64,000 bases of DNA from Deinococcus multiflagellatus (GTDB lineage Bacteria > Deinococcota > Deinococci > Deinococcales > Deinococcaceae): contig NZ_JAIQXV010000003.1 in the NCBI RefSeq assembly GCF_020166415.1, positions 124,001 to 188,000 on the forward strand, given 5' to 3'. The notes under the pieces were generated by a model. It did not search any database. It had not been told where the DNA came from and saw nothing but the letters and a program-made list of their open reading frames with translations. Positions within the stretch are counted from its first letter, which is position 1, and every line of letters begins with the position of its first letter. The position numbers and the translations under genes are program-made. This document shows positions 20,517 to 32,700 of the stretch, one piece after another.

Positions 20517-21263
20517 ATGAGCGCTGTCACCTACCACGACACCCGAACCGAAACGCGCGAGGATTACGGCCGCGAGCATCAGGCGCGCCCGGCCCCGGCC
20601 ATTCAGGCGCACCCCAGCTGGCGCGAACACGACCACTTCGAGCTGTGGGTCGAGTGGCAGCAGCGCGACTCGGCCGGGCGCTGGCATCCCCACCAAGCGG
20701 TCACGCACCGCACCTTCCGCACCCGCGAAGACACCCTGCTGCACGCCGAGCGCCTGATTGGCCGGGGCGACTTTCCCATGGAGGGGGGCAGCCCCGCCCC
20801 CGTGACCCTGCTGCGCAACCGCCGCGCAGCGCTGCTCTCGGCCTTCCGCGAGGCCGAGGGCGACGGCGTGACCCTGATCCGCGAGGTGCGCTTTCCCGTG
20901 GGCGAATACGCCCTGAGCCTGCGCGTGACCTGCGAGCGCCTTGCCAGCCCGGTGCGAGCTACCTTTTCCAGCGCCGCCAACCCCCTGCGCAGCCTCGCCG
21001 GGCAGCGCGTGAAACTGACGGTCCTGATTGAGCATCCCTACGACGTGCTCGTGCGTGCCGAGGGCCCTCTGGACCTGGGCGAACGCGCCGCGCGGGTGGG
21101 CACCGAGGCCCAGACCTTTGCGCCCGGCGCCAGCGTGACCGGGGTGCCCTACCGCAGCGCCACCGTCACCGTGCCCCGGGGCCTGCTAAAAAAGCCCCTC
21201 CTGTACCGCTACGAACTGGCCGCTGAGGCGGCAGAGCGTGAAGGGGCGCCCAGCCGCCCTTAA
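20517..21263 (+). CDS. Conserved hypothetical protein
   Basis: A 248-residue soluble protein that I do not recognise, starting MSAVTYHDTRTETRED. GGAGGA lies just before the chosen ATG; an upstream ATG at 20493 has no such site. The C-terminal half is predicted mainly beta (LRVTCERLASP, VKLTVLIEHPYDVLV, SATVTVPRGLLKKPLLYRYEL). No signal peptide or membrane segment. It stands alone, convergent with the hydrolase gene 4 nt away. Confidence 0.75.
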   Translation: MSAVTYHDTRTETREDYGREHQARPAPAIQAHPSWREHDHFELWVEWQQRDSAGRWHPHQAVTHRTFRTREDTLLHAERLIGRGDFPMEGGSPAPVTLLRNRRAALLSAFREAEGDGVTLIREVRFPVGEYALSLRVTCERLASPVRATFSSAANPLRSLAGQRVKLTVLIEHPYDVLVRAEGPLDLGERAARVGTEAQTFAPGASVTGVPYRSATVTVPRGLLKKPLLYRYELAAEAAEREGAPSRP

Positions 21264-21267
21264 CCCC

Positions 21268-22146
21268 CTACCCGGCGTGGCGCTCTAGCCACGCCACCAT
21301 CACCGGCCACACGGCCCGCGCGTCCGGGTGAAAGAAGCCCATATGGCCCAGGCGCGGCAGGCCGTAGTCGGCGGGGTGCAGCGTCTGGCGCTGGGCGTGC
21401 GGGGCCATTTTCTTGAACACGCGGATCATGTCCTCCACATTGGCGGGCACGGCAATCTCGTCGTCTGCCGCCCGCAGCCACAGGCTGGGCAGGTCAAGGG
21501 TGTCGTACTGGTGCGTGCGGACCTCGCGGCCAAAGCCGGTTTCGACATAGCCCCGGCCCAGGCACCAGCGCGCCCACTGCGCTGCTGCCGCGCGTGGCAG
21601 CGGTCCGCCCATGCCCACAAGGTCCGTGCGGGCGTAGCCGAGGGCGAGGGTGCTGGCCGGAATCAGCACCCGCATGAAGAACTCGGCCTTCAGGCGATAG
21701 GGCGCGGGCATTTGCGCCAGCTGCCCCGACGACCCCGCCACCGCCAGCACCGAGGCGAGGCGCCCGGCACCCGGCATCAGGCCCACCAGTTGCCCGCCCG
21801 CGCTGTGGCCCACCAACTGGGGGCGGGCCGCCGGAAACTGCCGCGTCAGTTCGTCTAGGGCAGCGGGCAGGTCCACCTCGCCCCAGCTGACCAGCGAGGC
21901 CGGGCAATCGCGCAGTGCGCCGCTAAGTGATCCGCCAATGCCCTGAAAATCAAAGCTCAGCACCCCGTACCCCTGGCCCGCCAGATGCGCCGCGAATGCC
22001 CCGTAAAAGCCCCGCCGGATGCCAGTGGCCGGGGCCAGCAACACGGACTTCCTCACCTGGGCCGGCGAGAGGCCGTCTGGGGTGTACACGGTGGCGGCCA
22101 GCGCGTGACCAGCGGAGGTGCGGAACATGCAGGCCGTGGGCGACAT
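21268..22146 (-). CDS. Alpha/beta-fold hydrolase
   Basis: A 292-residue cytoplasmic hydrolase. The nucleophile elbow is GHSAGG with Ser115. The acid is probably in LRAADDEIAVP and the histidine in LGHMGFFH near the C-terminus. The oxyanion region is LLAPATGIRRGFYG. It resembles serine hydrolases of the esterase/lipase type without a lid domain that would give the substrate. A TAAAGT -10 box lies 5 nt before the ATG and overlaps an imperfect TCGA-centred dyad. Confidence 0.85.
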   Translation of the reverse strand: MSPTACMFRTSAGHALAATVYTPDGLSPAQVRKSVLLAPATGIRRGFYGAFAAHLAGQGYGVLSFDFQGIGGSLSGALRDCPASLVSWGEVDLPAALDELTRQFPAARPQLVGHSAGGQLVGLMPGAGRLASVLAVAGSSGQLAQMPAPYRLKAEFFMRVLIPASTLALGYARTDLVGMGGPLPRAAAAQWARWCLGRGYVETGFGREVRTHQYDTLDLPSLWLRAADDEIAVPANVEDMIRVFKKMAPHAQRQTLHPADYGLPRLGHMGFFHPDARAVWPVMVAWLERHAG

Positions 22147-22153
22147 GCGTTAC

Positions 22154-22169
22154 TTTAACTCGATTCAAA
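22154..22169. promoter_or_regulatory. Operator-like dyad upstream of the hydrolase gene
   Basis: TTTAACTCGATTCAAA is an imperfect palindrome (12 of 16 positions) centred on TCGA and overlapping the -10 box of the hydrolase promoter. The symmetry and position fit a TetR-like operator, but no regulator gene is adjacent. Confidence 0.3.
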
Positions 22170-22479
22170 ATTAAACCCAGTCAAAGCCGATTTGGCCGTG
22201 TGGGCATTCCGGGTAGGCCGACCCGACGAACGCGCTGTTCTGACGCCTCCAGCCCTATGGGGGAGTCGCCGGGGGAGGAATTTGGGCAGCTGGGGGGTGG
22301 GCCTGGCCTTACAGACGACCTTCCCTTTATGGCCAGCTCGCCTCACTTATGAACTGTGTGGACCATTGGCCGAAGAGAGGGAGGCATGAGCAGGGCAATG
22401 CTCGGACGTGTTCAGGGATTCCGGATCATCCGTAATAGCCCCTCCGCTTTGTTCCGGTGCTTCCATGCCTCTCCGTCAC

Positions 22480-22523
22480 CTTTTCCCCTTCTCTGCTGCG
22501 CAGCCCTGCGAGCCCCTCCGGTC
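22480..22523 (+). repeat. Dispersed intergenic repeat, copy 2
   Basis: CTTTTCCCCTTCTC, TGCTGCGCAGCCCTGC and GAGCCCCTCCGGTC align with the minus-strand sequence at 372-411 over about 40 nt with only a few mismatches. Confidence 0.45.
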
Positions 22524-22591
22524 AGGTGCATCAGCGATGGAAGAACGGGTGAACCGGAATCTTTATCAGGGGAGGCTGATGGGCTATCCCT

Positions 22592-23143
22592 TCACGCGTA
22601 GATCTCCTGCAGCTTGCCCAGCGGCACCTCGCCCCGGTATAGGACATGGGGCACGTCCAGCCACAGGATCAGCGGGCCCCCTGGCGGCAGCTGGCCCAGC
22701 CGGGCCAGGGTTTCCGGGGGTGGTGAGGCCACCTGCTGCACAACTGCAGCGGTAAAGGGTAATTCGTCGGCCGGGTCGGGTTCGGGTTTGACCCCGTCGG
22801 GCCAGGGCCGGACCAGCCGCACGCAGGCCCGCGCTGGGTCCAGTGCCCCGGCCGGCAGCGTCCAGAACCGCACCGGGGGCACCGCGCGCCCGGTGGCCCG
22901 CACGGCGTTCAGCAGCGGGCCTGGATGCACGGGCGAGAAGAACAGCACGTCCGGCCACTGGCAGCCCAGGCGGGCCACGGGTTCGGTCAGCAGGGCTTCC
23001 CGGCCCTGGTATTTGGCGACTTCGCGGGCATAGACGTCGGGGAAGGCGGCCTTCAGGCGCCTCAGGGGCAACAGGGCCTCGCCGCGCACGTCCCGCACGG
23101 CGCGGTGGTACAGGGTCAGGCCGGTCCAGTCGTCAGTGGGCAT
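22592..23143 (-). CDS. Hypothetical protein
   Basis: A 183-residue soluble protein starting MPTDDWTGLTLYHRAVRDVRGEALLPLRRL. It contains AREVAKYQGREALL and RFWTLPAGALDPARACVRLVRPW. I do not recognise the family. The ATG at 23143 is chosen over an upstream TTG. It is read divergently from the valine T-box promoter, about 50 nt away. Confidence 0.65.
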   Translation of the reverse strand: MPTDDWTGLTLYHRAVRDVRGEALLPLRRLKAAFPDVYAREVAKYQGREALLTEPVARLGCQWPDVLFFSPVHPGPLLNAVRATGRAVPPVRFWTLPAGALDPARACVRLVRPWPDGVKPEPDPADELPFTAAVVQQVASPPPETLARLGQLPPGGPLILWLDVPHVLYRGEVPLGKLQEIYA

Positions 23144-23195
23144 CTCGCCAGGGTGCCTGCGCAAGGGGCGCGGCGCCTATGGGCCAGGCGGCGGA

Positions 23196-23225
23196 TTGAA
23201 AACCGCCCCCGCCCCCGCGTACACT
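23196..23225 (+). promoter_or_regulatory. Promoter of the nudix-valS operon
   Basis: TTGAAA (23196-23201), an 18-nt spacer and TACACT (23220-23225). Transcription from here would produce the T-box leader of about 300 nt. Confidence 0.65.
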
Positions 23226-23231
23226 CCCGAA

Positions 23232-23516
23232 CAGCAGTGACCGGGAGGAGTACCCGGAAGGTTGCGCCCACAGAGAGGTCTCGCCGCGACTGAGAGCGGG
23301 ACCGGGAAGGCAGCCGGGGAAAGTCGCCCGCGAGCATGGAAGAAGAACGGCCCCCCGGCCTTTTGTGGGGCGCCCAGTAGACCTTCCCGGGTTGCGCCCG
23401 GCACAGCGCGCGCAGAGTGCCCCCCAGCCAGGGGGGAAGAGCGGTGGTACCACGGGACTTCCATTCATGTCTCGTCCGCATCCGGCCCCCAGAGGTCGGC
23501 GGACGGGACGTTTTTT
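23232..23516 (+). promoter_or_regulatory. Valine T-box riboswitch leader with intrinsic terminator
   Basis: The T-box sequence AGCGGTGGTACCACGGGAC is at 23440-23458. The terminator stem GTCTCGTCCGC/GCGGACGGGAC (23469-23479 with 23499-23509) is followed by six T at 23511-23516. Stem I shows the S-turn AGTA at 23249-23252, the AG-bulge region CAGAGAG, and the distal-loop GACTGAGAG. Opposite the S-turn, the specifier position reads GTC (23323-23325), a valine codon, consistent with valS downstream. Uncharged tRNA-Val should stabilise the antiterminator and allow transcription of nudix and valS. Confidence 0.9.
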
Positions 23517-23536
23517 CGTTTCTGGAGGACCCAGCC

Positions 23537-24037
23537 ATGAGCACAGCAACCCAAATGACGGGCTCCGAACGGCCGCTGACCGAGGCCATTGCCCTGGCCG
23601 TGAGCCGTGGCTGGCGCCAGCGGGTGCTGGCCTACATCACCCGCGCGCCCCACGAACTGCTGGTCTTTGAGCACCCGCCCCTGTACCCCGACGCTGGCAT
23701 TCAGGTGCCTGCAGGCGGCGTGGACCCCGGCGAAACCCCCGCCGAGGCCGTGATCCGCGAAACCTTCGAGGAAACCGGGCTGCGCCTGCATTCGCCGGTT
23801 CACCTCGCCTCGTTCCACTGGACGCGCGGCGAAAATTCGCAGGTCTGGCACTACCTGTGGCTGGCCGCGCCGCCCACCACGCCCGACGACTGGACCCATC
23901 AGGTCACGGGTGGCGAAACCGACCAGGGCATGACCTTCCACTGCCGCTTCGTTCCCCAGAGCACCCACGGCCTCATTCCCGGCTTCGGCTACGAGGCCGC
24001 GCTGCCCCACCTTCAGCGCCTCATCCCTGCCCACTGA
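23537..24037 (+). CDS. Nudix hydrolase, first gene behind the valine T-box
   Basis: A 166-residue protein with a complete Nudix box from Gly60 to Leu82: G-x5-E66, then RETFEETGL. It hydrolyses a nucleoside diphosphate-linked substrate that cannot be predicted. The start MSTATQMTGSERPL has a GGAGG Shine-Dalgarno. It lies between the T-box leader and valS, 34 nt upstream of valS, and is therefore under control of tRNA-Val charging, which is unusual for a Nudix enzyme. Confidence 0.9.
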   Translation: MSTATQMTGSERPLTEAIALAVSRGWRQRVLAYITRAPHELLVFEHPPLYPDAGIQVPAGGVDPGETPAEAVIRETFEETGLRLHSPVHLASFHWTRGENSQVWHYLWLAAPPTTPDDWTHQVTGGETDQGMTFHCRFVPQSTHGLIPGFGYEAALPHLQRLIPAH

Positions 24038-24071
24038 CCCCGCCCCACTTCCCGCCCCCAGGAGCCTCCCC

Positions 24072-26870
<2,799 letters not shown>

Positions 26871-26883
26871 CCACAGAAGGTGC

Positions 26884-26923
26884 ACGAAGGCCGCCCCCAC
26901 GAATCAGTGGGGGCGGCCTTCGT
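26884..26923. terminator. Perfect 17-bp hairpin after valS
   Basis: The arm at 26884-26900 (ACGAAGGCCGCCCCCAC) is exactly complementary to 26907-26923, with the loop GAATCA. No T tract follows, so it is not a classical intrinsic terminator. It lies 13 nt after the valS stop and just before the next promoter. Confidence 0.55.
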
Positions 26924-26954
26924 CGTGGCTGGACCGCTGTACTCTTCTTCAGGT

Positions 26955-28103
26955 ATGCGGCGCACCCTTCCTACCCTGTTGCTGCTGTTGGCCGGCACCG
27001 GACAGGCCGTCACCCTGACCGTCTGGACCCATTATGTGGGGGGTGACCGGGACTGGCTGACCCTCCAGACGCGGGCCTTTACGGCGAGCACCGGCCACCG
27101 CGTCCAGATTCTCACCGTGCCGTTTGACGAACTGGGCCCGCGCTGGGCCGCCGCAGATCGCACGGGGCCGGATGTGGTGGTGGGCGTCCCCGATGAGTGG
27201 CTGGCTGCTGCCGCGCCCCTGGCCGCGCCGCTGCCTGCAGGGCCAGGTGGCGACCCCCAAGGCGTGCGGGCGTTTACCGTTCAGGGCACACTGCGGGGCC
27301 TGCCCCTGACCGCCGAGGCCGTCGCGCTGGTGTATAACCCCCGCGTGATCCCCAGGGCGCCGGCCACCTGGGCTGAACTGGAGCGGGTGGCCGCCGCTGA
27401 AGTGCAAGCGGGCCGGCTGGGGCTGGCGCTGGACCTGACCAGTGCGTACACGCAGGCGGGGGTGTTTCAGGCGTACGGCGCCTCACCCTTCGGCCCGAAG
27501 GGCACCAGTGACCTGGGCCTGGCCGCACCCGGCGCGGTGCAGGCAGGCACCTTTCTGCGCGAGCTGGGAAAGATATCCGGCATGGTGTCCGGGCTGAACG
27601 ACCGCGCGGCGCTGGTGGCGTTCGGAGATGGGCGCCTGGCGATGTGGGTGACCGGCCCGTGGAACCTGGGGCGCCTGCAGCAAACCGGGCGGGACGTGCG
27701 CTCGGCCCCCCTGCCGCCGCTTCCAGGGGCAGCGGGGCCCTGGCAACCCTTTGTGGGCCGTCAGGGGGTCATGGTCGCGGCGCGCCGTCCCCACCAGAAA
27801 GAAGCGCTGGCCCTGGCCCGCGCCCTGACCACCGAAACGTCGCAGGTCACGCTGTACCGGGCGGGGGGACGCCCGCCGTCCAGTCCAGCCGCCCGCGCCC
27901 AGGTGGCGCAGGAAGTCCCGGCCCTGGGCGGCTTTGACCAGGCCATCCGGGCCGGCGTGCCTGTTCCTTCCGTTCCCGAAATGGCCGCGGTCTGGGGGCC
28001 CTGGGATCAGGCCCTGCGCCGCTTGCAGACTGCGCCGGCCCAGAGCGTGCGCGCCATCCTGGATGAGGCCGTGCGGCAGATCCGCGCGGCGCTGACCCGC
28101 TGA
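26955..28103 (+). CDS. Extracellular solute-binding protein, sugar ABC type
   Basis: A 382-residue secreted binding protein with a signal peptide (MRRTLPTLLLLLAGTGQA). Family 1 features: TLTVWTHYVGGDRDWL, GVPDEWLAAAAPLA, LPLTAEAVALVYNP and the WVTGPWNLGRLQ segment, as in MalE-like proteins. TACTCT lies 9 nt before the ATG. No permease or ATPase genes are adjacent, so it is an orphan binding protein; sugar specificity cannot be predicted. Confidence 0.85.
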   Translation: MRRTLPTLLLLLAGTGQAVTLTVWTHYVGGDRDWLTLQTRAFTASTGHRVQILTVPFDELGPRWAAADRTGPDVVVGVPDEWLAAAAPLAAPLPAGPGGDPQGVRAFTVQGTLRGLPLTAEAVALVYNPRVIPRAPATWAELERVAAAEVQAGRLGLALDLTSAYTQAGVFQAYGASPFGPKGTSDLGLAAPGAVQAGTFLRELGKISGMVSGLNDRAALVAFGDGRLAMWVTGPWNLGRLQQTGRDVRSAPLPPLPGAAGPWQPFVGRQGVMVAARRPHQKEALALARALTTETSQVTLYRAGGRPPSSPAARAQVAQEVPALGGFDQAIRAGVPVPSVPEMAAVWGPWDQALRRLQTAPAQSVRAILDEAVRQIRAALTR

Positions 28104-28238
28104 CAGTGGCCCTCGGGGCGGCCTTGGGGAAACGTCCAGGGCCGCTTTGGGCGAAGGTGGGTGCCCTCTCCAGACCGCAGCGTGGGCTGTCTTGAGGGCG
28201 GGTGCGCTGCCGGGCGGGTGGACCGGACCGCCACCTGC

Positions 28239-28919
28239 TCACGCGGGCAGGGCCCCGGCGTCGCCCGCTCCGTCGCCCAGCCCAAAGCGCTGCGTGAAGA
28301 CCGTGGCAAAACTGAACCCCGCCACCTGCCAGAACCACACGCTGCTGACCAGAAAGCCCACGCCGCCCACCAGCACGCCCAAAAACGAGCAGGCCAGCGC
28401 GCACAGCGCAATGCCCCAGGCATGCCAGTAGGCCCGGCCGCCCTCGCGCACCCGGCGCAGGGCCCGCCAGGGGTCAAAAATCTCGCGCGGGTCCAGGGCG
28501 CGGCAGTAATGGGTCATGTAGCCGGGCACGGCGGCGGTGGCCAGCAGCCACAGCAGCGCCGCCAGCCCATGCAGCGCGGGGCTGTGCAGCTGCCACGCCA
28601 GGGCTTCGGCCACCACGGCGGGGCTGTGGTACTGCACCATGCCCAGAAAAGTCAGCCAGCCGTGCCGCAGCAACTCGGCCCAGCGCCCCCATTCCCCCCA
28701 GGCCGGCCAGGTGGGCCACGCGGGGCGCCCGGTGTGCATGGCGTGAACCATCAGGATGCGGTGGCCCATGTTCAGCAGCCAGCCCAGGGGAAAGACCAGC
28801 AGCAGGGCGGCCCCCACCAGCACCTCGCGCCGCGCCTGGGCATGCTGCACCGGAAAGCGGAAGGACGTGCGCAGGCTCAGCGGCGTGGCCAGCGTGATGG
28901 TCTGGGCAGAGGCAGTCAC
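28239..28919 (-). CDS. DUF4013-like membrane protein
   Basis: A 226-residue integral membrane protein with about four to five hydrophobic segments, including REVLVGAALLLVFPLGWLLN and AWGIALCALACSFLGVLVGG. The arrangement, a PGYMTHYCRALD segment after the third helix and EIFDPWRALRRVREG, resembles DUF4013 proteins. The start is a GTG with a weak CAGACT -10 box. Divergent from the Nif3-like gene across 59 bp. Function not known. Confidence 0.7.
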   Translation of the reverse strand: MTASAQTITLATPLSLRTSFRFPVQHAQARREVLVGAALLLVFPLGWLLNMGHRILMVHAMHTGRPAWPTWPAWGEWGRWAELLRHGWLTFLGMVQYHSPAVVAEALAWQLHSPALHGLAALLWLLATAAVPGYMTHYCRALDPREIFDPWRALRRVREGGRAYWHAWGIALCALACSFLGVLVGGVGFLVSSVWFWQVAGFSFATVFTQRFGLGDGAGDAGALPA

Positions 28920-28978
28920 CGGCCCAGTCTGCCGCCTGCGCCGGCCCGGCGCGGCCCAGGTTGCGTATGCTGGCCCTC

Positions 28979-29671
28979 ATGTCCCCCGCCACCCTCAGCG
29001 CGCTGGCCGAGTGGCTGCAGCGGCGCCTGGACGAGCCCCAGCCCCTCAAGCGCCCCGGCCCGGAGGCAGTGACCCAGTTGGCCCTGGCGCTGGAACCGGC
29101 GGATCTCCCTGCCCGTCTGGCCGCCGACGCCCTCTTTGTGCACCGCTCGCGCGGGGTGGGGGAGGGCTGGCCGGGCCTGGGCGTGCTGGGTGCCCACGAC
29201 GGCTTTGACCTGCACCTGACCACTGGGCCGAACCGGGTGCTGGCCGCGCGCCTGGGCTGGACGGACGGGCACGTCCTGACCTGGGCCGGCCAACCTGCCG
29301 GTCTGCTGGCCACGCCGCCCCAGACCACCTGGGATGACCTGCGCGCCGCCCTGCACGCCGAACTGGGCGGTGAGGACGCCTCTTTTCCTCCGGCACAGGC
29401 TGGGGCGCCGCTGCGCGTGGCCTTGATGAACCGCCTGAATCCAGAGACGGTGGCCCTGGTGGCGGGGGCCGGCGCGCAGGTGTACCTGACCGGGCAGGTG
29501 CGGCCCTCGGCCGTGCCCGCCCTGCAGGCGGCGGGCCTGGGCTTGGTGGCGCTGGGCCACGCCCGCACCGAACGGTGGGGCCTGCGCGAACTGGCCCGGG
29601 AGCTGCGCGCGGCCTTTCCGGGCCTGCAGACCACGGTGCACCCCGGCCCTTCCGGCGAACCAGAACTGTAG
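28979..29671 (+). CDS. Nif3-like dinuclear metal centre protein
   Basis: A 230-residue protein of the NIF3/YqfO/YbgI family. Metal-ligand region ADALFVHRSRGVGEGWPG, followed by GVLGAHDGFDLHLTTGPN, and at the C-terminus LVALGHARTERWGLREL. Family members bind two metal ions and have debated hydrolase or chaperone roles. The first motif has HR where HHP is usual. TATGCT lies 7 nt before the ATG, indicating a leaderless mRNA. Confidence 0.85.
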   Translation: MSPATLSALAEWLQRRLDEPQPLKRPGPEAVTQLALALEPADLPARLAADALFVHRSRGVGEGWPGLGVLGAHDGFDLHLTTGPNRVLAARLGWTDGHVLTWAGQPAGLLATPPQTTWDDLRAALHAELGGEDASFPPAQAGAPLRVALMNRLNPETVALVAGAGAQVYLTGQVRPSAVPALQAAGLGLVALGHARTERWGLRELARELRAAFPGLQTTVHPGPSGEPEL

Positions 29672-29697
29672 CCTCACCTGCAATGTGGCGCTGAGTG

Positions 29698-29703
29698 TAC
29701 AGT
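29698..29703 (+). promoter_or_regulatory. -10 box of the toxin operon (TACAGT)
   Basis: TACAGT lies 5 nt before the toxin ATG at 29709. The transcript would be leaderless and probably continues into the immunity gene. Confidence 0.5.
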
Positions 29704-29708
29704 GAGTC

Positions 29709-32700
29709 ATGTTCGATCAGCGCAAGCGCGCCGCCGCCAAGCCGGGGCAGGCGCCGCCCCCTGGGCCGTCATCCCCCGAACAGACGAAGCTCCCCCCAGC
29801 GCGGGCCCCGCAGGTGGGGGCGCAGGCCCGCCGGGTGCCGGCCCCCCGCCGCGCCGCGCCCGGGTTGGCCCAGCATGCCCAGGCCTTCGCGTCGGCGCAG
29901 CAGCGCGCCACGCAGGCGCTCAAGCCACCAGCCTTGCAGGGGGCGCCCGCACCCCTGGCCGCGCCCAAACCGGTCCCTGTCGCGGCAGTCCCTCAGGCCC
30001 AGACCGCGCCCCTGCCCAGCGCCCCACTGAATATCGCCGCGCCCCGGCCGGTCCCGGCCAAGACCACGGGCCCTGCCAGGGTGCAGTTCGCCGCGCCCCA
30101 ACTGGACAAGGCCCAGCTGCGGGCGGCCGGGGTGTCGCACACCGCCGCCATGAAAAAGCTGGCCGCCCGCCGCAAGGCCGCCAGCGCCCTGGCCACCGCC
30201 TTTGTGAAGCGTGGCCACGCCCAGGTGGCTGGGGTTCAGCGCCACGCGGGCAGCGCCCAGAAGCAGGTGCGTGCCCAGGCCACGCGCGCCGCCGCCCGGG
30301 TATCTGGGGCTGCTGCCACGCAGCAAGCGGCGGTGCGCCGTGGCATTGCCGTCCAGAAAGCTCGGGCCCGCGCCCGCTCGGCGCTGTCCACGGCCCAGCT
30401 GGGCGCGCGTAAGGCCGCTGCCCTGGCCGCCCTGCCCGCAGCGACCCAGGCCGCCAAAACAGTGCTGCAGGCCGAGCACACCCGCGCCCTGCAGGGTGCG
30501 CGCACCGCTGCTGAGACCCAGAAGAGTGCCGTGCGTGCCGAATACGAGCGCCTGAAGCCCGACTACGCCCAGGCGGGCAGCGAGGTGGGCGAACAGGCCC
30601 GTGCCCGCGCCGAGGAGCAGGCCCGCGCTTTTGAAGCGAACGTGACCGGCCAGGACGACAGCCTGCTGGACGGTCCCCTCACCGACAACAAGTGGAAGGC
30701 CCGCGCGGGGGCCGCGCGGGAGGTGGGCGCCGCCTACGCGCCCGGCTTCCGCGAACAGGCCGAGGACGAGGCCCAGAAGCTCACCGCCCCGGGCGGCGGC
30801 CTCGACAAGGACCTGAACAACATTGACCTGGCCCTGAAAGACACGGAAAAGCTCCTGAAACAGCACCTCGACGCCGCCGAGCGCCGCCTCAGCACCCGCG
30901 AGCGGCAGGCCCGGCAGCAGGCCCTGAGCGCCTACAGCAGCCTCCAGGCCGCCCTGCGCGCCCAGCTGGCCGGCACTTTAAGCGGCCTGGACGCCACCCA
31001 GGGCGCGCAGATCGCCGCCATTGCCACCCAGGCGCAGGCGCAGCGCGCGGCCCTGGGGCAGCAGGCCACCGGGGCCAGCGCCGCCCTGGGGCGCAGCGTG
31101 GCGGCGCTGGCCGGGCAACTGGAGGGCCAACTGGGCACGTTTGGGCAACAGGTGGGCCACCTGCAGCCGCCGGACCCCGCCGCCCTGAAACAGACACTGG
31201 CCCAGGCCCAGAGCGGGATTACAGCGGGGGTGCGCCGCGCGCAGCTCAGCTTTACGCAGGGCACGGCCCGCATCACCGCCGGGCTGACCCAGGGGGCCGA
31301 CCAGACGGCGCGCACGCTGGCGGGCACCGCGCAGGCGGGCCTGAAGCAGGGGGCGGCGCAGGCAGGCGGCTTTGACCGCTCGGCGCAGGCCGTGGTCTCG
31401 CAGGCCCTCTCCTTGTTCCAGGGGCTGACCAGGGCGCACACGCAGGGCAGCCAGCAGGACTCGAAAAGCACCGCCAAAGCCATACAGTCGCTGGAGCAGG
31501 GCCTGGAAAAGCTGTACGCCAGGGCCCTGAAGGGCCTGCCCGAGGAACTGCGCGCCACCCTGCCGCCGCTGCGCGAGGGCCTGCGCGGCAACTTTCCGCA
31601 GGAAGACGCGGCCATCCGCGAGAATGCCGAAAAAGCCGCCGCCCAGGTGCAGCCGCGCTGGAAAGGCTGGGTCAAGATTGCCCTGATGGTCGCCGTGATC
31701 ATCGTGGTGGCCGTGGTGGCGGGCCCCGCCGTGATCGGCGCGGTGGGGGCGATGGCCGGGGCCCTGGGCGCCGGGGCCGCCGCCGGGGCCATTGGCGCCG
31801 TGGTGGGCGGCGCGCTGGTGGGGGCTGCCAGCGGGGCCGTGATTCAGATGGGCAACAACGCCATTGACAATATTGGCGTGGAGGCCAAGTTCCAGAAGAG
31901 CCTCTTTGATGGCGTGGGCAAGGCCGCCCTGATCGGCGCGGTGGGCGGGGCCCTGGGCGGCGCGGGCGGCCTGATTGCAGGCAAGCTGAGCACGGCGGGC
32001 CTGCTGGGCAGCGGCCTGACCCAGAAGGCGGGTACGTTCGCTGTGGGCACCACCTTTGACCTGGGCGGTAACGTGCTGGGCGACCTGATGAACGGGGCCT
32101 CGCTGGGCGACGCCCTGAAGAACCTCTCCAACCCCGAAACCCTGATGATGATGGCCATTGGCACCGGCGTGGGCGCGGCCACCACCCGCCTGCCCGGCCG
32201 CGCCGGGCAACTGCAGACGCGGGCGCACGCGGCGGGCGAACACTTCGGCGCGAATCTGGGCGACCGGGTGAACAATGTCACCGGCAACCGGCGCGGCGTG
32301 GTACCCACCGAGGTAAATCCTCACGTACGCGGCGACCACGCCTCGGTCAAGGGATACACAGAGGGCCGCACGCGCGTGGAGGTGGGGCCGGAGGTCACGC
32401 CTGCCACCCGCGCTCAGCACGAATCTGTGGCCCGCGACCTGCGGGCCGAGAACAGTCTGGTGGGCCGCACCCGCACCAAATTGAAAGAGCTGCTGGGGTT
32501 TGAGCCCACCAGTCCCAAACCCGGCACGGAACGCGCTCGACTGACCGCCGAAGCGGAGAAGCACCTGACCACAGGGGCTGATCTTCGCCAGCAGGCCAAA
32601 CAATTCCCCGAGGGTTCCTTGAAACGCCAGCAACTGCTGGATCAGGCTGACCTGGCAGATGTCTATGCCAAGGACTTCGCTCAGAAGGCCAAAAGCAGCG

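Larger units (their letters stand above)
22147..22591. other. Intergenic region with dispersed repeat
   Basis: This 445-nt region holds the hydrolase promoter at its left end and copy 2 of a dispersed repeat at 22480-22523. A short frame starting at 22386 has an AGGGAGG site, but its translation runs through the repeat and shows no protein-like features, so I do not call it. Confidence 0.4.

Noticed and set aside
22386..22601. Short ORF with an AGGGAGG site
   Set aside because: The frame runs through a dispersed repeat and gives a Pro/Ser/Cys-rich translation without protein-like character.
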